From Siphonodentalium dalli (Eukaryota > Mollusca > Scaphopoda > Gadilida > Siphonodentaliidae): 64,000 nt of DNA. The stretch lies in assembly GCA_032622095.1 (NCBI GenBank), contig CP136068.1, positions 8,783,314 through 8,847,313 of the forward strand. The letters run 5' to 3'. This document shows positions 46,884 through 56,619 of this stretch, piece by piece. How positions within the stretch are numbered: the first letter of the stretch is position 1; each line of letters begins with the position of its first letter. Position numbers and translations under genes: made by a program. The notes under the pieces were generated by a model that worked only from the letters and a program-made list of their open reading frames with translations, made no database searches and was not told where the DNA came from.

Positions 46884-47339
46884 CTGTACATGGAGAATAA
46901 TTTATTCACTACAGCTTTACCAAACTGGATCATATATTAAATACACTAAACTGTCTTTGTGTGAGCTTTGTTTGTTCATATACCGATACAGCACATCGGA
47001 AATGTACGATAAGCAAAACACTCAACGCCGTGGCAATTGTTTTGGGGAGAGTGATTCCGGTGACCTATTCAACACCAAAATCTTGTGGCGAGGACTAGTG
47101 AGCGCTATAACAGTATTTTGCAAACAACATGGTGCCAGTTTTAATTAACCAAAGTTCATTGGTGTGGTTTCCCCATTTGTTGAGTATTTTGCTTATCGTA
47201 CGCTATTTGCATACTTTACAACAGGTTATCGAACATAATTTGACTTTGTTCACATAATGTAGCGTAGTAACTACGACAATTACATACTATTTACGCGATA
47301 TAATGAAAGGTATGAGTGAACCACAGATTAACTATAATA
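46884..47339. other. Region downstream of the peptide exon
   Basis: Possible 3' untranslated sequence; AT-rich with no strong domain-bearing frame. Candidate polyadenylation signals are the AATAAA hexamers inside the array and 'attaaa' at 46,937-46,942. Confidence 0.4.
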
Positions 47340-47799
47340 GCCTGATCAGAATTAATTTTGTTTAAGTACTGGTTGAGAGATAACAATAAAACAGTTTAGA
47401 GTGACTCCCCTTATCCCAGATGCATGCTGGCTGTGAAAGACCAATCGGTTTATTTTATCGGTATATTATAGATCGGTAAGTTGTTCACCCAGACCTGTTT
47501 AAGATATCTGATTGATAATGGTTATACGGTTCAAACCCATTGGTGCCCACGTAGAACAATATATCTGCGATAAATCACAAACCTTTGTGCTAAATCGCCA
47601 AGCACGGTAGTTGGCGATTTATCAGAAATATGTTTTCAATTTATCGCAAAGTGGTTTTAACTATGAATGTTCTCAGTAAATTATTATAAGGTGTCTTGAT
47701 AAAGAAATCGGTATTGGTTGATCGATAATAATATAACTGTTTAGAGTGACTCCCTTTATCCCAGATACATGCTGGCTGTGAAAGAACGATTGATCTATT
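47340..47799. repeat. Dispersed repeat family unit (as at 42,080)
   Basis: It shares 'gcatgctggctgtgaaagac', 'cacccagacctgtttaagat' and 'gcgataaatcacaaa' with the units at 42,080-42,900. Its last part begins a further unit, which is interrupted by the MITE at 47,800. Confidence 0.75.
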
Positions 47800-48219
47800 T
47801 TAACCCTTTACCCAACAAACCGGCCAAAACCGGCCAAATAAAGCTTCAACAGCCTAAAATATCTTCGGTCTGTCTCAATAGAACCATACAAATATGGATA
47901 TCATTGGAACCGGCTCCTTGACCACATTGTGATAGTTACAGTTATGCCCTGTGCCAATGCATTCTCTTATATATGCGAGTCGACCATAGGTCGCCTCGCA
48001 TATATAAGAGAATGCATTGGCCTAAAAAAAATCTTTTTTTAACACTTTTTACCATTTTTTCTTACATTCTTTAACAATTTTATAATTTTTAATGTGTTAA
48101 GCCAATGCATTCTCTTATATATGCATATATTCTCTTATATATGCGAGGCGACCTATGGTCGACTCGCATATATAAGAGAATGCATTGGCACAGGGCCGTT
48201 CTGTTGGGTAAAGGGTTAA
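47800..48219. mobile_element. piggyBac-type MITE, copy 2 (420 bp)
   Basis: Bounded by TTAA at 47,800-47,803 and 48,216-48,219, with perfect CCCTTTACCCAACA / TGTTGGGTAAAGGG termini. It is in the opposite orientation to copy 1. Its hairpins are at about 47,953-48,020 and 48,103-48,190. One hairpin has gained a short internal duplication ('tctcttatatatgc' repeated near 48,110-48,142). It interrupts a repeat unit whose sisters read 'tctattttag.ctgaccgtg', so the empty site can be deduced as 'ctattttaacctgatctgg'. Confidence 0.9.
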
Positions 48220-48690
48220 CCTGATCTGGCTATTGTGATAAATCTCAAACATCTTTGCGATAAATCACAAAGTATAATCACCAAGTAGTTAATTGACAGT
48301 TATCGTAAAAATGTTTGAGATTTATCACAAAGGTTTGGGAGTTATTGTAAAGGTGTTAGTGATTTTTCACAAAGATGTTTTAATTTTGAATATTCTCAGT
48401 AAATAATTATTTACGGCCGAATTCTTGTCTCTGGTCTAGACCAGGTTTCGCGTAAACTATAGTCTAGACCAGCCCCAAACCACGGTGATCGCGATGTGTT
48501 ACCATGCTTAGGAGCGAGTAAGCTGGGATTATTGGTCCGCAATGGTCCGTATTCTCGTCTTTTTGAAACTCAGGTTTACGTAAACCAAGGTTTGCCTTCT
48601 TATTGTCATTCAAGCCTGTGTCGGTCTGACTACGGTGACATCGGTTACTTATTCCCAGTTTCTTATTCCTTATTCGGAAACATGAGATAT
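48220..48690. repeat. Continuation of the interrupted repeat unit and spacer
   Basis: 48,220-48,410 resumes the unit broken by the MITE: 'cctgatctggctattgtgat', 'gcgataaatcacaaagtata'. 48,410-48,690 is unremarkable spacer with 'tagtctagacca' inverted motifs near 48,437-48,473. Confidence 0.6.
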
Positions 48691-49585
48691 TGACCAAATA
48701 AACGGTGCGCTAGGGTGGCCCACCCCAACTATACTATAAAAACCCAATAGCCCGTGCGGTTTCCACAGGAGGTGGCCAAAGTGACAACCTTAGCCGTTTG
48801 GGTATTTATGAACCGATTTTGACCAAATAAACGGTGCAGTAGGGTGGCCCACCCCAAAAATAAAATATAAAACCGAAAACCACAACCCTCTAGCCCGTGC
48901 GGTTTCCACAGGAGGTGGCCACAGTGGCAACCATAGCCGTTTGGGTATTTATTGAACCGATTCTGACCAAATGAAAACAGAAAACCGCACCCCTCTAGCC
49001 CGTGTGGTTGCCACAGGAGGTGGCCAAAGTGGCAACCATAGCCGTTTGGATATTTATGAACGGATTTTGACCAAATAAACGGTGCGGTAGGGTGGCCCAC
49101 CCCAAAATAAGATATAAAAACCGAAAACCACAACCCTCTAGCCCGCGTGGTTGCCACAGTATAGGAGGTGGCCACAGTGGCAACCATAGCCGTTTGGGTA
49201 TTTATTGAACCGATTCTGACCAAATGAAAACAGAAAACCGCACCCCTCTAGCCCGTGTGGTTGCCACAGGAGGTGGCCAACGTGACAACCATAGCCGTTT
49301 GGGTTTTTATGAACCGATTTTGACCAAATAAACGGTGCGGTAGGGTGGCCCACCCCAAACTATACTATAAAAAACTAAAACCGCACCCTCTAGCCCATGT
49401 GGTTGCCACGGGAGGTGGCCAAAGTGGCAACCACAGCCGTTTGGGTATTTATGAACCGATTCTGACCAAATAGACGGTGGGGTAGGGTGGCCCACCCCAA
49501 ACTTTACTATTAAAACCGAAAACTGCACCCCTCTAGCTCTTGCGGTTGCCACAGCTGGTGGTGGCCAAAATGTCAGTGGCGGCCC
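48691..49585. repeat. Satellite block with alternating ~145-bp and ~104-bp units
   Basis: 'tgaccaaat' recurs at about 48,691, 48,820, 48,964, 49,068, 49,217, 49,320 and 49,462. Long units contain 'acggtgcggtagggtggccc' and an 'aaaccgaaaaccgca' segment. Short units lack the 'ggtagggtggcccacc' part. All share 'ctctagcccg', 'ggtggccaaagtggcaacca' and 'tagccgtttgggta'. Unit lengths are often not multiples of 3, so the open frames are artefacts. A single inverted piece of the same satellite lies at 51,131-51,178. Confidence 0.85.
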
Positions 49586-49651
49586 ACTACCCTCACCGGC
49601 CCGGGCTCTCCTTTTAGATATACCCATTGTTATGGGTATACCTGAAGTAAC

Positions 49652-49927
49652 ATGAAGGGTCAGCACACATGCCGGTGGCTTACCGTGTGTTCCATAGAAC
49701 TCTGTGGCCGGCGCTGTCTGGGGAAGTACTGTAAAGTTCATCTGGTCCGATTGCGAAAACGATCATGTACAAAGCCGTGCCGTGTCTGTGATAAGGGGTT
49801 AACGAACCAAATATCACTCTGCTTTAGGTGTGGTTACAGAAAAGTGAAAACAAAATTATGGCACCGAAAACAAAGGAGTGTCGAAAAGGAATTTCCTCGG
49901 TTGGCGGCCATTGACGTTTTCAATTAG
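49652..49927 (+). CDS. Small Cys-rich zinc-binding-type protein
   Basis: This 91-codon open frame has closely packed cysteines: CRWLTVC, LCGRRCLGKYCKVH, PCRVCDKG and LCFRCGYRK. The paired C-x2-C patterns suggest two zinc-ribbon or treble-clef modules. It is basic between them (RLRKRS). It is the first open frame of the GC-rich island and precedes the polymerase segment. It could be the N-terminal part of a longer protein rather than a free-standing one. No exact family was recognised. Confidence 0.5.
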   Translation: MKGQHTCRWLTVCSIELCGRRCLGKYCKVHLVRLRKRSCTKPCRVCDKGLTNQISLCFRCGYRKVKTKLWHRKQRSVEKEFPRLAAIDVFN

Positions 49928-49945
49928 AGTATACCTATCCAGGAC

Positions 49946-50338
49946 ATGTCTACTGTACGCAAGCTTCGAGCCCAAGCTAAAGATCTCCCTCGAGGAGAGA
50001 CTACAAAGGAACCCGATCAGGAGAAAAGAACCGTTGAGGCGCAGTGGGGAAAGGAAGCGGCGATGGGATGTCGTGCGGTCATTGTGCGAGAAGGCCCTGT
50101 GGTCCTCGGAAAACTGGTCCTCAGAGAACTGAGGGAAAGGGGCCAAGGTCCTCAGAGAACTGAGGGAGAGGGACAATTTGACCTAGATGTCCAGGTCCCG
50201 CACCCGGTGAGGCTCCCGGCCGACGAACCGTGGGTTGACATGGTGAACGATGCCAAAAACATGGGGACCAGTGTGGACCAGTTTGTCCTCCAAGACGGCC
50301 GCACATACAAGACACTGGATACTGACCAAAACCTCTAA
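49946..50338 (+). CDS. Uncharacterised frame between zinc protein and polymerase
   Basis: 130 codons, charged, rich in Arg, Glu and Gln. It contains a 19-bp direct repeat ('ggtcctcagagaactgagg', near 50,110-50,165) that gives a repeated EL/TEGEG region. The C-terminal part (PWVDMVNDAKNMG) may belong to the N-terminal region of the polymerase. Overlapping open frames on both strands here are a by-product of high GC content. No domain recognised. Confidence 0.3.
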   Translation: MSTVRKLRAQAKDLPRGETTKEPDQEKRTVEAQWGKEAAMGCRAVIVREGPVVLGKLVLRELRERGQGPQRTEGEGQFDLDVQVPHPVRLPADEPWVDMVNDAKNMGTSVDQFVLQDGRTYKTLDTDQNL

Positions 50339-50388
50339 GAAACATGTGCTGAATCGGGCGATGAGTCCCTCGGAGACCGAGCATTCGG

Positions 50389-51131
50389 GTGAACCACGCA
50401 AACAGTATAATGTACAAAGAGCACACCGGCTGGAAACCGACTCCGGCTAACCTCGGAGATGACATCCAGAACGCCTGTGTCGAGCATGGTCATGTCGGCC
50501 TCTGGAACGGGAAGGGCTACGATATAAGAGACGTCGTCATCATCGACATGAAAGCCTGCTACCCGGCCAGCTTCCAATGCCATGGCGAGGCCAAGCCATA
50601 TTTTGACAAATTCGGGCACCCCACGCATCGCATGAGAAGGTCGCAATCAACGGCCCCTCTCCCAAGATATCGAGCCGAGGTCCAGGAATCGGAGTTCGCC
50701 CCCAACTGCCATTCCGCCATCCCCGCCTGGTTCGGAAAGTATTTCGCAGATAAGGGCTGTGCCCCCACACCCATGCTCGCCTTTCTGGTTGAGTCAGATC
50801 TCCTGAAGAGCCTGCGTCACATTTGAGCAACGAACCGATGCCTGGCTCCCTGAAGATCGTGACCAAGGCTGCAGCATCATAGGCAAGTTCACCCAGGTCA
50901 GCAAGGCCGACGGCAAAAGACTGACACAGAGGCTTCTGGTCGACCAGGGAGAGCTTGACTTCTTGGTAAGTGACACCCGCAAAGTGGCATTCTGCTTGGC
51001 GTACCCCAACGGTGTGCCCTGTGTCACATTCTCGCATACTACGAATGCTCGCAACCACAGTACACCCATGTGAGGGCCTCAATGCTGGCCTATGCCATGC
51101 TGGCATGATTTGAACCCTATGAGGCTGTCCG
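50389..51131 (+). pseudogene. Family-B-type DNA polymerase remnant
   Basis: VVIIDMKACYPASF (50,533-50,574) has the form of polymerase motif A of family B DNA polymerases, in which an Asp precedes a Tyr-Pro pair (D-x2-x-x-Y-P). It is followed by FGHPTHRM. Compensating frame changes near 50,640-50,680 and a further one at about 50,815 break the frame. Later pieces include LVDQGELDFLV and, near 51,063-51,100, HVRASMLAYAML, resembling the conserved R-x-x-x-L-x-Y-A segment before motif C. The frame is then cut by an inverted satellite piece at 51,131. Family assignment rests on short motifs. Confidence 0.5.
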
Positions 51132-51942
51132 GCTAGAGGGTTGCGGTTTTCGGTTTTATATCTTATTTTGGGGTGGCAACAACACAGTTTGATTAGAGTG
51201 CGAATTAATCATATAACTGCTGTTACGATAAGCTATTGGGCACAACCAGCTTACAATCATATCTATCTGATTACGAAGGTAATTAAAATAAGAGTGTTGG
51301 TGACTGTCTGAAGGTTTTTACAGTTGTTCTGTTCGTTATATTGATGAAATAAAGTGTAGTAAACATTGTATATATTACCTCTTCGTGACATGTGGCTGGG
51401 TCATCTGGTCGCTGTGCTTGTGGCATGCGGTTGATGTTTCTAACAATGTTGGATTGTTTGGGACGACTAGCAGGAGGGGCGTTGATATCGGCATGTTTTC
51501 CAATGGCGCCTTTTACAACGGTCCCCGTTGACCTGCCGAATGTTGACTTCAAGTCTTCTTGTTTTTCGGATTCGATTTAGTATGTACTATACCGAATCAT
51601 AAAAAACGGCGAATATAAATGCAACATCAAAGACAATATTATATTGAAAAGAAAAGAAAATGAAACAAGAGCCGAAACGTCTTCGATGAAGTGCTGGAAC
51701 GTTCAAGTACCTGGGCCGAAACAACTAAGTGCCGAAAATCCAGGTGCCGAAACGTCCATAAAACCAGGTGCCGAAACGTCCAGGTGCCGAAACGTCCTGC
51801 ACCCGATGTAGTTGTACATGCCGCAGGAACACGCCGCGTACCTCTCCAAACCAGAAACTGTAGCCAAGCCACGCCGATGGCCGAATCAACGGCGCCCAGC
51901 TAGAATGACTCACTGACCCGGTACCAGCTGAGCTACCTAAAT
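51131..51942. other. Insertion between polymerase and helicase pieces
   Basis: 51,131-51,178 is an inverted piece of the 48,691 satellite ('ctagagggttgcggttttcg'). 51,180-51,390 is AT-rich. 51,670-51,805 contains 'ggtgccgaaacgtcc' and variants about six times. A minus-strand open frame at 51,283-51,552 has no recognised domain. The sequence replaces whatever linked the polymerase to the helicase. Confidence 0.5.
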
Positions 51943-52879
51943 GGTGGCGGTGGCAGTGGCAAGACCACGCGAGCGATCGCGCTCTTCGGGGTAAGAGGCC
52001 TCCTCGTGTTAACCCCGACCCATCGCCTCGCCAAAGAAATGCTGATCCGAGGGGGTCAAAGCCCAGACATACCACAGCTTCTATCGATGGGGCGATCAGA
52101 ATGACTGGACGCCCGACCGCATGGGACAGAAGTTCATCACTCGTCTCATCATCTGGGACGACGTCTGCACTGCCCGGCCTATCCTGGAGATGTTCTTGAA
52201 CTGGGTTGACCAACACGGAGTTCAGGTAATTTCTTGCGGGGATCAAGGACAGCCGCCACCGATTGTAGGTGAAATGCCTCTCCACTGGCTGCAACAAAGG
52301 TCAGACTACTACGAAGAGATTGTCGTTGACTACAGAACAAAAGATGAAGCCATCAAAGCCCCGAAAAGGCGCATACGCCTTCAGAGTGACAAAGTCCAGT
52401 ACCAGGAGACGCGGAAGGCTCTCCCCAGCTGCCTGGGGTGGGACCGGTTTGCGAAGCAATGGAGGCACAGTGACCTACTCCTCACCAGCCGTCAGAAGGT
52501 CCGCGATCGGACACATGAACTGTTGCTCCGACACCATAATGAGCATTTCCTAGATACACCAGTGCATATCTTTTACCACCCAATGACTACCGGAAGTAAA
52601 ACATTGACGTCGCAATCCCAGGCACTGGCGACCCGCCACGCAGATAGGAGTTCGTTCTCAACGACGTCGTCGCGGTCTTTATCGCGGCCGCGGAGCGTGC
52701 TATTAAAACCGACGGTTGGCGCATGGGCTATGCTTTCATCGTCCACTCGTGCCAGGGTCTTACGATCCACGACCCACAGATGGTCTGGATTATCGACGAC
52801 TACCTCTAGTGGTCCAATCTCTGCTACCGAGACGTCTCCCACGTGGAGTATATGCAACAGCTCGAACGGGTAACCTGTC
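51943..52879 (+). pseudogene. SF1 DNA helicase (Pif1/RecD-like), frameshifted
   Basis: Motifs appear in helicase order. The Walker A loop GGGGSGKTTRA is at 51,943-51,975, and motif Ia-like VLTPTHRLAKEM follows. After a frameshift near 52,045 come the Walker B-like LIIWDDVC (52,140-52,163) and motif III VISCGDQGQPPPIVGE (52,229-52,276), the GD-x-x-Q-x-PP signature of Pif1/RecD-type SF1 helicases. After another frame change near 52,600 comes GYAFIVHSCQGLT (52,719-52,757), the C-terminal ATP-binding motif. An in-frame TAG then precedes DVSHVEYMQQLERV, where the family has an SR arginine finger. Such helicases unwind DNA during replication. It is inactive here. Confidence 0.75.
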
Positions 52880-53157
52880 CACCATAGTAACTGAACAGCA
52901 ACTCCGCAAGGCAATCCAAAGGAATCGTGTGGCATACAAGTGACATGGCCAGGCTAAAAGACACCAGGGATTCCATATCAGGTTCGACTACATCCCCAAG
53001 CTACGTGAGACCCAGCAGAACCACTGCGTGCAGTGATATTGAGCTGCTCTGCGCCTTCCAACCCAAAGACACACAGCAGTGTTGTAAAGGCCATGTGAGG
53101 CTGACCTGTATAGAGTGCAACAGAAAAAGAGGGGCCGCAGCACTGTTCACCTAACAA
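52880..53157 (+). pseudogene. HNH-type endonuclease remnant
   Basis: Directly after the helicase, one frame reads RNRVAYK, a stop, then HIRFDYIPKLRETQQNHC. After a frame change it reads CCKGHVRLTCIECNRKRG (about 53,081-53,135). A Cys pair followed by G-[HN]-V-x-L-[ST]-C-x-x-C-N-x-x-[KR] is the common shape of HNH or endonuclease VII-like domains. It would fit as the C-terminal nuclease of the helicase polyprotein. Decay and short length limit certainty. Confidence 0.5.
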
Positions 53158-53704
53158 GACACCTAGCGTCTGGTCCTTCTTACAACGCCATCTGGTGGCA
53201 GCTGTGTGTCGAGAGGCACTACAAGCATGCGACGGTGAGCGCGTACTTGTATGTCTTGCGATCCACCCGATCATGAGGCAGAAAGAGCAGGTCGGCCTGG
53301 TGGACCTAATTTAGCACTGCCAAGTCAAATTGGGCCTTGGCACATGCCGCGGATTGGGAAGGTGTATTTGCCAGATGGCCTGCTTCTTGAGCCACGCCCG
53401 TGCCACATCTTCAGAAACATTGGTTGCTGCCGCAAGGTTATTGATGGATGGCTGCAAGCCCCTTCCAGTAACCCTTGGGGCTGTAGTAGATTGTTTCGAG
53501 GCGCCTGGGCACCTGGCTGTTCATATATATTTTATATATTTTATAAGCTAGCGATGTATTCCAACTTGGCAATGAGCATCCAACAGGCCTGTGCGACTTC
53601 CCCCGGAAGCTGCCCAGTCGTCTTGCGGAGGTTGGTTGGCATTGACAGTAACTTTTTTTGCAAAGCGGCTGGCCACCCTTTCTTCCCCGCGCCAGGAATC
53701 GAGA
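53158..53704. other. GC-rich tail of the island
   Basis: No further domain recognised. At 53,523-53,547 a short 'tatatattttatatatttta' patch interrupts otherwise GC-rich sequence. Several overlapping open frames on both strands have no supported product. The composition returns to AT-rich after about 53,960. Confidence 0.45.
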
Positions 53705-53966
53705 CACATGCCCAAAATATCCCATAGCGCCCTGGGCAAAGTTAACAGGAACAACGAGGCTCTTTATATTGAAACATGATGATTTATTAAGTCAATCCTG
53801 CGCGAGTCCAAATGCGCCCAAAACATTACGCGTTTTTCTTTCCGAAACCGATGACGCGTCGATGTAATTATGGGGCTGCACTTATGACCTGTTGCGCGTT
53901 CACCGAGAAATAATTGCAACTAGTCACGTGGGCGCCGACCAATCGGAATGCTGGATTTAGTGATAA
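53705..53966. repeat. Dispersed repeat shared with 21,640-21,905
   Basis: Second copy, same orientation, from 'gcccaaaatatcccatagc' to 'gaatgctggatttagtgat'. It lies between the GC-rich island and foldback copy B. Confidence 0.75.
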
Positions 53967-53984
53967 TCACACTTAGTATGTAAA

Positions 53985-55914
53985 TATACATATATGAACA
54001 CACTCGCCGCGGGCTAATGATATTTCGAAGCTTACAGCCCATGCGATAGTTCGCTAGCCACGATTCTCGCATCGCGCCATTCTCGTGACGTCAGTGGCCA
54101 CAACTATCACATCGCGCCATTTGTGGCGTCACAGTAGTTCATTAGGCAGGTAATAGTTGGAAAACTATATCCCGGGCTATAGCATGTTTGCAGGGCATTG
54201 GTCAAAACTACCGACTGCTGCTTAACTGTAGCCGATGAACTACTGAACGGGATTTTGGACTGCTGAACGGGCGGTCCCCTACATGATGCATGACATGTGC
54301 AGAAACTACGACCATGTTCGTTATAAGTTAAACTGAATTCGGAAATTCTGCTGATTGGTGTTACATTCTGCTGATTGGTGTTACATTCTGCTGATTGGTG
54401 TTACATTCTGCTGATTGGTGTTACATTCTGCTGATTGGTGTTACATTCTGCTGATTGGTGTTACATTCTGCTGATTGGTGTTACATTCTGCTGATTGGTG
54501 TTACATTCTGCTGATTGGTGTTACATTCTGCTGATTGGTGTTACATTCTGCTGATTGGTGTTACATTCTGCTGATTGGTGTTACATTCTGCTGATTGGTG
54601 TTACATTCTGCTGATTGGTGTTACATTCTGCTGATTGGTGTTACATTCTGCTGATTGGTGTTACATTCTGCTGATTGGTGTTACATTATGTAAACAGCAG
54701 CTGATGCAGCATGTGTAGTGCACCCATCAGATACATTCATCGGTTGGACATGTTCAGGGGTAATGCTAACAAACACAATGAACTTTGTTTGCAAGCTGTC
54801 TCAAATCTACATTTCACAGCAAACGACATGCAACATATTGTATTGTGTGCAGCGATGGATAGTAAACCCCCCGTTATAACAGGATTACACTAGACATCTT
54901 GCTCCAATGCGTACTTTGGTTATCCTTTTGAAATAATACTTTATTGAAGGAACAGTAAAATCAAGTATTCAAATTTATTTTAGAATTTAATGAGGCATGG
55001 AGGATTGAAGCCGAATAATGTACAACACCTGTACACATAGTTTACATTGTGCGTCATTCATTGCATGCAGTAGTGCACGTACACAACGTTTGGTGAGATA
55101 TACGCCTTTCATTCAAAAGTACACTAATTAGTTTTTAAGGTTCAATGCGATGCATATTACTCACGAAATAAGTTGTGTGTCGCATCAGTGATGATGTAAA
55201 TTTCCTACCAAGATAAGGACGAGCGCATAAGAGTCATGTCGGCTCATGATCAAGTTAAGTGGTCCTGCTAATTTGCTATTGTCCTGGTTGGTCCTGTTGA
55301 ATGGATATGATGTCGGAGGCGCAAAATGACACCGTTAAGAAAAAGTTCCGTTGGAGTCGGAACTATCAGATAAAGTGAATGTCAAGCACCAATCACAATC
55401 GTGGATTAGGTTTAGATAGTCACGTACTATAAAATATAACACTATATACATCTGGAAAATAGTATTCATTATTATATAATTATACGAAGAGTTCGCAGAG
55501 GGTCATGCTGTAATTTGATTGGACGAAGAGCGATCAACGGATCACATGTCGGAGTCTCGGAGAGTAGTTTTGACCAATGCCCTGCAAGTAAGTTATTGTC
55601 CGGGGTATAGTCTTCGAACTATTACCTGCCTGATGACGTCACGACTGGTGCGATGTGATAATGGTGGCCACTGATGCGAGAATCCTGGCTAGCGAACTAT
55701 CGCACGTGCAATAGGCTTCGAAATTTTAATAGCCATCTGATGTCACATTTGGCGCGCGGCGAGTGTTGTGTCATATATATAATACAACACATATCGTGTG
55801 CCTTGAGGTGGGGTACCAAAAGCTATTTTCCCCTCGATGGTCTCAACTGAACAGCAGGCCGTAATGTTTGCTGTTCAAACGACAGCACCTCGGTAGAGTT
55901 ACTGTTTTATTCTG
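53985..55914. mobile_element. Foldback-like element, copy B
   Basis: A left arm (about 53,985-54,215) and right arm (about 55,490-55,914) are inverted versions of one another. They match the arms of copy A ('ctagccacgattctcgc', 'ggcgcgcgg', 'cacatatcgtgtgcctt'). The outer ~210 bp of the left arm is missing. The interior is collinear with copy A but has one 64-bp satellite unit rather than 16 and lacks the 11-bp array, the 175-bp palindrome and the 515-bp insertion. Instead it has a 20-bp array. Confidence 0.7.
54345..54684. repeat. 20-bp tandem array, 17 units
   Basis: 'attctgctgattggtgttac' is repeated 17 times without visible variation, 340 bp in all. Copy A has one unit at the homologous place (about 7,480-7,500). 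Perfect homogeneity implies very recent expansion. Confidence 0.95.
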
Positions 55915-56111
55915 AATAAGCTGCGTGTGGTTGCTAATACGAGCGCAAAAATAAATATTTTATTATATAGTTGTATATTTCAACATATGGTTTCGAACCG
56001 TCTTGTGCCGGTATATATGCTTACAAACGTGTTCGCGGCAAAGTTCACATGCCGCCGCTACTATCAGTGGGCGTGGTTATGTTATCAGCCGAGGACTACT
56101 TTTTTATACAT

Positions 56112-56354
56112 AAGAACGTTTGCCAATTCATTCTCTTATACATGAGAGTCCACCATATGTCGCCTCGCATATATAAGAGAATGCATTGGCCTAACAAATG
56201 ATATATTATTTATTGTTAAAGAATGTAAGAAAAAATGAAAGAAATTGTTAAAGAATGTAAAAAAAATATAAAAAATTGTTAGGTCAATGCATATTCTCTT
56301 ATATATATGCGAGGCGACCTATGGTATAAGAGAATGAATTGGCAAACGTTCTTA
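56112..56354. mobile_element. Hairpin element related to the piggyBac-type MITE
   Basis: The outer symmetry 'aagaacgtttgccaatt' / 'aattggcaaacgttctt' spans 243 bp. Inside are the same 'attctcttatatatgcgagg' hairpin halves and 'gttaaagaatgtaagaaaaa' spacer seen in the MITEs at 6,265 and 47,800. The terminal CCCTTTACCC motif is absent, so this is an internal fragment or a sub-family. Confidence 0.65.
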
Positions 56355-56619
56355 CATGTTATGTCTCATTTATCGAGAATTATCAGAATTGTTCATCAGT
56401 ATGAGAGTAGCTCATACTTGTTTCTTTCAAAAGGTGAGTTAATGGGCTCGCGGCTGGACATTCGGACACTAGACGATCTCGCCTTCAGGCTCGGCATTCT
56501 ATTTTTTCCGAAGGAAACTGGATAAAACCTTAGTGGCATGTTATAGCGCAAAACTATCACCAAGTATTCATAGTAATAAGTTTGATGCCTATGAAAAACG
56601 TAAGATTCCCTGGCACTAA

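Larger units (their letters stand above)
49590..53700 (+). mobile_element. GC-rich island: decayed virus-like or self-replicating element
   Basis: Base composition changes sharply here, to clearly GC-rich against AT-rich surroundings. All recognisable coding pieces are on the plus strand: a Cys-rich zinc protein (49,652), a polymerase remnant (50,389-51,131), an SF1 helicase (51,943-52,870) and an HNH-like nuclease remnant (52,880-53,157). A DNA polymerase, a helicase and a nuclease together suggest an integrated DNA virus or large DNA mobile element. Frameshifts and stops show it is dead here. No capsid, integrase or terminal repeat was identified, so the family is unknown and the limits are approximate. 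Confidence 0.6.

Noticed and set aside
46714-47148. 144-codon open frame overlapping the peptide array in another frame
   Set aside because: It reads the 72-bp repeats out of frame; the frame with the splice acceptor and KR sites explains the periodicity better.
48729-49741. Long minus-strand open frames across the satellite
   Set aside because: They follow the satellite period, change frame between units and have no domain.
50121-51106. Minus-strand open frames up to 188 codons opposite the polymerase remnant
   Set aside because: High GC content removes stop codons; the plus strand carries the recognisable motifs.
51283-51552. Minus-strand 89-codon frame inside the GC-rich island, followed by a donor-like GAG|GTAATA
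   Set aside because: No domain, no convincing start or acceptor, and it lies in an insertion; support is too weak to call an exon.
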